A DNA stretch of 64,000 nt, taken from assembly GCF_000247695.1 (NCBI RefSeq), contig NW_004624743.1, forward strand, positions 1,526,113 through 1,590,112. The letters are read 5' to 3'. Below the pieces are notes generated by a model. That model was not told the origin of the DNA and searched no databases. It saw only the letters and a program-made list of their open reading frames with translations. Positions 57,997 to 64,000 of this stretch are shown piece after piece. The DNA comes from Heterocephalus glaber. Its lineage: Eukaryota > Chordata > Mammalia > Rodentia > Bathyergidae. Every line of letters starts with the position of its first letter. The first letter of the stretch is position 1. Both the position numbers and the translations under genes were made by a program.

Positions 57997-58040
57997 ATTA
58001 TTATTTAGTTATTTATTTATGTATTTAGTTATTTATTTAT
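57997..58040. repeat. (TTTA)n microsatellite
   Basis: TTATTTAGTTATTTATTTAT-type units adjoining the tail of the antisense SINE that follows. Confidence 0.88.
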
Positions 58041-58041
58041 T

Positions 58042-58236
58042 GCAGTACTGGGGATTGAACTCAGGACCTTGCGCTTGTGAGACAGGTGTGGCGCCACTGA
58101 GCTAAATCCCCAGCCTATTTTTTATTTTTTGAGACAGGGTCTCACAATGTAGCCCAGGCTGGCCTTGAACTCACAGTGCTCCTCCTGCCTCAGCCTCCTG
58201 AGAGCTGGGATCACAGGCTGCACCAGCCCACTCAGC
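58042..58236 (-). mobile_element. ID+B1 dimeric SINE, antisense
   Basis: AGTACTGGGGATTGAACTCA, GGACCTTGCGCTTGTGAGAC, GAGCTAAATCCCCAGCC, then TTTTTGAGACAGGGTCTCAC, CAGGCTGGCCTTGAACTCAC and AGCCTCCTGAGAGCTGGGAT. Confidence 0.92.
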
Positions 58237-58639
58237 TTCATGTAGCTCCTTGTCGAGTCAGCTACCTGGATCTGAGCTGTGCGGGCCAGACTGTTCTCTC
58301 CCCAGCCAGCCTAGGTCAGAAAGCAAGCACAGCAGGTACTGAGAGGCTGAGGAACTGTGGCTGAGGGACTTGGAGCCCGGAAGCAGAAGCGGGATGTTTT
58401 AAGTGTTTTTAAATAGTGTTTAGTGCGATTGCATAGTTTTTCTACTGGCCTTTTGTGATGGAAATGAGAATCACAATGCTGCTGTACGTCAGCTTTGTTC
58501 TCTGGGGCACCCCTGGGACCCATGCTGAGGTCATAGCCAGGTCTGCAGTGGCAGCAGAGAAACCTGTGGCGCCTCGCTCATGGTGCCCTGTGCAGGTCAC
58601 AGGCACACAAAGCCATGGGAGAGAGAAAGGGGTCCGGGA

Positions 58640-59021
58640 CACACAGACGTCCCCCCAAAGCCTCGTGTGGTCGTAGGTGGGGCTTTTGAGAGGTGGCTGG
58701 GTCTGGGGTGTGTGATTACTAAATCAGTCTGCTGGTTGGTTTGACACAGTTCCTGGTGTGTGCTCCCTGCCCTAAGGGTGGGTGGCCAAGACAATATAAA
58801 GGGGCAGAAGGAAGCTGGGATTGGTCCTTGTCGCATGCAGCTTGCTGCTTTCTGCCTGCCATGGACTGTTTCTCCTCTGTGACGCCCCTCTGCCCTGCCA
58901 CTCTGCCTTGGAGCCAGCCGACTACAACTGAAACCTCTACAGACTCTGAGCTAAATAAACCTCTCCTTCTTTAACTTTGGATGCCGGGTATTTTGTGTCA
59001 ACAGCTAGAAAAGTGACTAAA
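58640..59021 (+). mobile_element. MaLR-like solo LTR (tentative), second copy
   Basis: CCCCCCAAAGCCTCGTGTGG at the start, GTGGGGCTTTTGAGAGGTGG, GAGCTAAATAAACCTCTCCT and GGGTATTTTGTGTCAACAGC ... AGTGACTAAACAGGA at the end. It shares the layout of 22470-22872. It has no internal viral genes. Confidence 0.6.
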
Positions 59022-60689
59022 CAGGAGTGGTATCATCATTCACAGTTGTGCTGCTGGTCCTTGAGTTTGCCTCTGGCAGAGACTCAAAACTCCCTGGCTG
59101 TTGGACCTCCCAGGGCCAAGGCTGGCTCTGGGCCTAAATAATGAGCAGTAAGGACACTCACCACCTTGGAGCCAAGAGTTCAGAGCCAGTATCTGGCTCT
59201 TGTTTATTCCTCTGATATAGACCAGCAACATCCCAGATAAAACACACTCTATGACCCTGGGTCTCCACGTGAGCAGAGCTGCAGCTGACCCATATAGAAT
59301 GCCATGCGTGGATGAAGAAAGAATTCCAATGTGTTATGTCCATGTTCTGTCTCCCCACAATGAATGTAATCATTTACTGCAAACATACACTGATAAAATA
59401 ATAAAAATTAATTTTTTAAAAAGGTAACATGAGCAGGAAATAAATCCCTGTCTATCTGGAGCTGTTTGTTACTGCAGCATTTCCTCAGCCTGTGCTGACT
59501 ATTGCATTTTCCCCATCCACATCATAGTAGCATCATAACTATCCAATTTGCATGGTATTTTGCTTAGGTTTCCTCATTACTCTTTATCCTTTCCCAAACT
59601 TCCTGAATTGTTTCTCTTCCCCTTGAAAACAGAATCTCAGCTTCACCCTAGCTGCAGCACCAGGACTGTTGCCAACTACACACTGAGTGCTCTAAGCCGA
59701 GCACAGCTCAGTCTCCCCTGAGGCCTGGAAGTCAGTTCTGAGCATCGAGGGTTAGGGGAGGCTGCCTGAGAGAGAACTCAGGCGAAGTTTTCCTTGGTGT
59801 GCAGAAAGGAAGCTGTTTCTGTCCCCTCCCTCCACTCTCAGCTTTGAAAGCCAGAGCATCAGGCTGCGATGCCCAAACTCGCCCATGCTGATAACACCCT
59901 CGTCCCAGGAGCACTGCATCAAGGACCAAAGGGCTGGGGTCCTTGATCAGATGCCTGACCTGCTAAGTCACCTTGGCAGTGCCGCCTGGATCCTTCAGAG
60001 CACTCCGTGTCCTCACAGTCCCGGCCACACATCTGCTTTTCTTTCTTGCTGTCCAGAGCACCCTGCCTGATCCAACGTGTGCGGCCAAAGCACTGTTCCC
60101 TTGGCCTGCTCCACAAGGGTGCACAAGGGTGCGTTCTGACGGTTAGATTGGCCTCACAAGTTCCTGAAGCAATACAGCGACAGTCTAAGGAAAGCAGTGA
60201 GGGCACATGGTGTTACAGCCTTGGTCCAGCACGGAGCTGGCTGAGTCCTCTCCAGCGTCGCAGGGACCAGCAGGGACCCTGTGGGTGTCTTCGGGGTCTG
60301 TGTTTCCAGGTCCTTCCAGCCCCTGCGCCTGAGTCCCCTGCACCCACGTCCGCACCATGTGTGTTTGCTCTACACCACTCAGTCATGCAGAGGGACTGCG
60401 GTCTGCAGCAGCGACACACGAGTCCCAGGGACGCCGTGGCTTTCGTCCACCGCATGCTCTCTGTCACTCTTCCAACTCAAGGGTGTCCCCACCTCCAGTG
60501 ACTGTTAGGGGCAGCAGGGACCCCAGGGTGAATCGGGGAGGCAGGTGCGTCATCCTGCACGTCAAGTGCTTGTGGAAGTGGAACCTTTTACAGCTTCTTG
60601 GCATGGTCTTCACTTTGGCATTGTGTAACATCTGTTATTTCCAGATGTTCTTTGTTCTTTTCCATTGTCTGTCTGTCTGCCCCCTCCGC

Positions 60690-60880
60690 CTCTGTACTAG
60701 GGATGGAACCTAGGGCTTTACACATGCCAGGCAAGTGCTCCACCACTGAGCTACATTCTCAGCTTTGATTTTTGAGACAAAGTCCCTCTAAGTTGCTAAA
60801 TTGTTCCTGCCCTTAACTTTGTGATCCTCGGGGCTCAACCTCCCCAGTAGCTGGGATCACAGGCACACGCCACAGCTGTT
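60690..60880 (-). mobile_element. ID+B1 dimeric SINE, antisense
   Basis: GTACTAGGGATGGAACCTAG, GGCAAGTGCTCCACCACTGA, GCTACATTCTCAGC, then TTTTTGAGACAAAGTCCCTC and AGTAGCTGGGATCACAGGCA. Confidence 0.82.
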
Positions 60881-61102
60881 TCTTTTTTTTCTAGTTTTCT
60901 ATTTCACAAATCATGTTTGGTTCCTTTTCATCTTTTGCTTATGTTTGTGTTTCTGGATCCTATAAAAGGTATCAGAAGTGTGATTGTTCTTTAACTTTTC
61001 TTGGTATTCTTGTTGCTCTTGTTATTGTCATAGCAGTGTGGTTGTGGACATTACATATGACCACTACTTTTGTTTTGGGTTGCTGAAAATACATGACAAA
61101 TA

Positions 61103-61447
61103 CAGTAGATCCTTGACTTACGAACTCAATTCATTCTGGAGGGCTAGTTGTAACTCAAGTCAGTCAGTTGCCTTCAAAGCCTCTCTCCTGTACACAGGCA
61201 GCTCTCAGTGTCCTTAGAGAGACGTTGGCCCAGGATTTCTCAGTTAACCCCCCAGGAACGGCTGCTGTCATGTTCCTTCCGGAACTCTGTAAGGGTTACA
61301 TCTGTATCTGAGACCATCTGGAAGCACAAGGGGCCGGCATTCGGGTTATAACTCAAGACTTTGGTCGTAAGTTAAAACTAATTCCGGTCATAACCCAAGT
61401 TGCGAGTTGTTCATACTTCAGGCCGGTCATAACTCAAAGGTCCCCTG
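61103..61447. mobile_element. Pogo/Tigger-like short DNA transposon
   Basis: The ends CAGTAGATCCTTGACTTACG and, inverted, TCATAACTCAAAGGTCCCCTG are partners allowing a one-base gap. TA flanks both (61101-61102, 61448-61449). The interior repeats motifs such as GTAACTCAAGTCAG and TTATAACTCAAGACTTTGGT with no open frame. It is related to the element at 37476-37673. Confidence 0.7.
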
Positions 61448-62425
61448 TATCTCAATCCTAGGGCTGCTCTGTCTCCTCTTGCATGCATTCCGCCTTTGTC
61501 CGAAGCACTCCTGCCTGCCACATGGCCCTTCCTCCGGCCTGGCCTCTCTCGGCTTCCTTTTCACACTGTTAATGAGAGAGAGACACAGAACTTGCGCAGT
61601 TACCAGGAGCAGTCTTCATAGCTTCTCAAAAAATTCTCAGAGCAAATAAGCTGCTGTACGCGAATACTGTTCTTTCTACCTGACCCAAATTGCTCTGTGT
61701 GGGGTTAACTACCTGTTTGAGTTCGTACCACTGTTTTCATTTGCTTGGCAGGACCGAGGTGGTCATGGGCGAGGAGCATGCGCTTCTCTGCCCGCTGCAT
61801 GCCCCTGCCCCAGCCCCAGCTCAGGCTTTGCTGCTTCTTGGCACACGGGGTCCTTGGCATTCCTTCCGAGTCTTGGGCCTTGAATTGGAGAAGCTGTGCC
61901 ACAGCAGATCCGTTTGTGCACACGGCCCTGGCTCTCAGAGCAGGTGGCCACTTCACCTTGCTGATTGATTGCAAGGTGGGGCTGCTTTGTCCCTGGGTAG
62001 CCTGTGGCAAACCAAAGTCCTGATTCTGAGCGTTCCCACAACCAGTGGCGTACAAATAGCCCTCAGCTCCTCCCGCTGCCCGGAGGTGCGTCTCCCATGG
62101 AAACGCAGGTGAAGAGAGGCACTTGGGCTTCTAGGTGGAGCTATGCAAGCCCATCTCACCCTGCATGTAACTGAAACTCTGCGCAGGAAACGCTGGTGAC
62201 TACGCAGCCAAGAAAGCCACGCGAACAAATAAAGAGAGAAGGCTTTGAAAACACCTTGTACACTGACTGTCAGCCAGATGGGGATATGGGAATGCTCTTA
62301 TGGTTCTGACAGGGTCAACTGCAGGACAACTTGTGTTAGGTGTATTTAGTATGTCTGTTTCGATTTTAAACAAAAATAAATATTTTGACATAATTTCAAA
62401 ATATTTTTCGATAAGCATTGCTTTT

Positions 62426-62622
62426 TGGGGCAGAAGTGGTGGTGTACACCCATTATCCTAACTCTGAGAGGCTGAGGCAGGAGGGTTGCAAGTCTAGCCC
62501 AATTAACTTAGCAGCACAGTGAGACACAATCTCAAAATAGAAAACAAGAAGTACTAGGGATGTAGCTAAGTGTGAAGGCCCTGGATTCCATCCCCAATAA
62601 TGCAGAAACAAACAAACAAACA
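62426..62622 (+). mobile_element. B1+ID dimeric SINE
   Basis: GCAGAAGTGGTGGTGTACAC, GAGAGGCTGAGGCAGGAGGG, AGTGAGACACAATCTCAAAA, then GTACTAGGGATGTAGCTAAG, GGCCCTGGATTCCATCCCCA and an (AAAC)n tail. Confidence 0.85.
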
Positions 62623-62734
62623 AATATGTATATTATACATTTTAAAAATATCCTTTAAAAATATTTAGGTAAAATAATAATAAATGTTAATTTAATAAGG
62701 CAATTGGGAAGGTACCTGTTTTTGTTTTTTATAT

Positions 62735-62920
62735 ATGCAGAATTGATCCCAAGGTCTTCACATAGAGCCACATCCCCCCATTTCTTTCTTTCTTTTTTTA
62801 AATTTTAAGATAGGGTCTAATTAAATCACTAAGTTGCCCAAGCTGGGCTTGAACTTGAGATCTTCCTGCCTCAGCCTCCCTGAGTGCTAGGATTACAGCA
62901 TGCATCACCATGCCCAGCTA
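62735..62920 (-). mobile_element. ID+B1 dimeric SINE, antisense
   Basis: GCAGAATTGATCCCAAGGTC, GAGCCACATCCCCCC, then TTTTAAGATAGGGTCTAATT, AAGCTGGGCTTGAACTTGAG, CCTCAGCCTCCCTGAGTGCT and CATGCATCACCATGCCCAGC. Confidence 0.85.
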
Positions 62921-64000
62921 AGAAAGTTTTAAGAAATGAAAAACACCATCGTTTTCTTTCTGCTTGAGAAAGTTCTATCAAAAACACTCTCTATTTCCTT
63001 TAGCCTCCCACACACCCATCTCCTGCGATCCTTTCATTAATGAGCAAATGAGCACTGATTGTCTTTGAGTGACAGGTGCTGCTGTCGTCTCTGGGTAGGA
63101 TCCAGCAGCAAAGGGGAAGGAGGGAGGCCAAGCTGGTTGGCTGGTGGTTTGGTTGGTTCATAGAATGAACAACACCTGTGGGGAGACTTGCCTGTGGAAA
63201 TGGAACAAGGGAGAAGGAGGTGAAGCAAAAAAGGGATTCCTGAAGAGGCAGGTGGAGAGAGGTGTTTGAAGAAGGAGAGAATTAAGGCGGGCATGGGAGA
63301 GGACAGGTGAGAGGAGGTATCTCCAGAACCCTGGCCTTGCTGGGGAGTGAAAGGAATCGGATCAAGCCGGGATCACTCAAGCCAAGAGCTGACCCCGCCT
63401 CCCCGAAGCAACACCTGGTGACCTCGGGCGAGGCAAGTGAGAGTGATGGGGATCCTGTGTCAGCAAGGGGACGGCGCCACCCTGCAGGGAGGCGGGCGGG
63501 AGCTGCGGGAAGGGAGGCCTGTGCAGAGGGGCTGACTTGCGGGGACTGCTCAGACAGACCCTGTGCCTTCAAGGATGAAATTATAGAGGCTGACTTGAGA
63601 AATGCCTGAAGGCGTCACTTCAGATCTATTTCTGCACCATAGAATGGTTTGGTTTTCAGTCCTCTGAAAAGACAGTGAAACGCTCCTTGGTGTGTGATGG
63701 TGAATGGTCTGGTGCATTTGAAGGGACAGAGTTAGGAAAAGCCAAGGAACTGGGAACCTAGGTGAGCAAGTAACACATTCCCAGCCCTGCAGGGAGGAGA
63801 GGCTGAGCCGGAAATGCACGCCTTGCCCGCCCTGTCTGCCTCCTTGCGTTGCGTGTGTGTTTGGTGACGGACCCCCGCTTTTCCTTGAAGGAGTCCTTGG
63901 CATAGTTGCAAACATATTTAAAGGAAAACAGGCTCATCTATTTGGGCCTGCACCAGTGCCTGTGCCCCTAGAAAGGTGCCCGTCGCACATAGTTCCCCCA

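Larger units (their letters stand above)
55406..64000. other. Intergenic sequence downstream of MSH3
   Basis: No coding exon could be supported here. In other mammals the next gene is RASGRF2, much further downstream. Contents are a CpG-dense stretch (55,880-56,430), an old L1 piece (about 56,880-57,050), a short hAT-like element (57594-57672), SINEs (58042-58236, 60690-60880, 62426-62622, 62735-62920), a MaLR-like LTR (58640-59021) and a pogo/Tigger-like element (61103-61447). Nothing recognisable was seen in 59,050-60,650, 61,450-62,420 or 62,930-64,000. Confidence 0.7.

Noticed and set aside
63300..63610. Possible first exon near the right edge (100-codon open frame)
   Set aside because: No conserved protein, no clear donor and no promoter signals. 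In other mammals the next gene (RASGRF2) starts much further downstream.

Overview
The window is mammalian nuclear DNA carrying the 3' half of the mismatch-repair gene MSH3 on the + strand. Eleven coding exons, all with GT-AG borders and compatible phases, join into one open frame of 517 codons plus a stop. If the 24-exon human architecture is conserved, they are exons 14-24. The frame covers the lever and clamp helices and the whole C-terminal ATPase (Walker A, Walker B and signature, H-loop, C-terminal dimerisation region). The 5' half of the gene, including the mismatch-binding and PCNA-binding parts, lies to the left of the window. The stop codon is at 55041-55043 and a poly(A) signal at 55384. 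The remaining 8.6 kb is intergenic sequence without a supportable gene.

The interspersed repeats point to a rodent: tRNA-derived ID-like SINEs with a GGTACC-A(n) 3' end, B1 monomers, B1+ID dimers, and many L1 3' ends. The SINE head differs from the mouse, rat and squirrel forms I know. A hystricognath rodent, possibly an African mole-rat, is my best guess, at low confidence.

Layout: 1-979 intron with old L1 and a SINE; 980-9789 exons 14-17; 9790-19613 exons 18-19 separated by introns full of L1; 19614-32097 a 12.5 kb intron with GC-rich patches and an old L1; 32098-32255 the Walker A exon; 32256-47239 a 15 kb intron with mariner-derived elements, a roughly 4.7 kb 5'-inverted L1 and nested insertions; 47240-55043 exons 21-24; 55044-55405 the 3' UTR; 55406-64000 intergenic.

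I found no new gene system. The points most worth a second look are: (1) GC at third codon positions that jumps from about 35 % to about 90 % between neighbouring exons of one gene; (2) a family of mariner-derived elements, at least three with inverted ends, one sitting precisely at a TA inside an L1; (3) two L1 insertions with the twin-priming (5' inversion) structure; (4) a pogo/Tigger-like element precisely inserted at a TA in L1; (5) a predicted MSH3 C-terminal tail longer than the human one.
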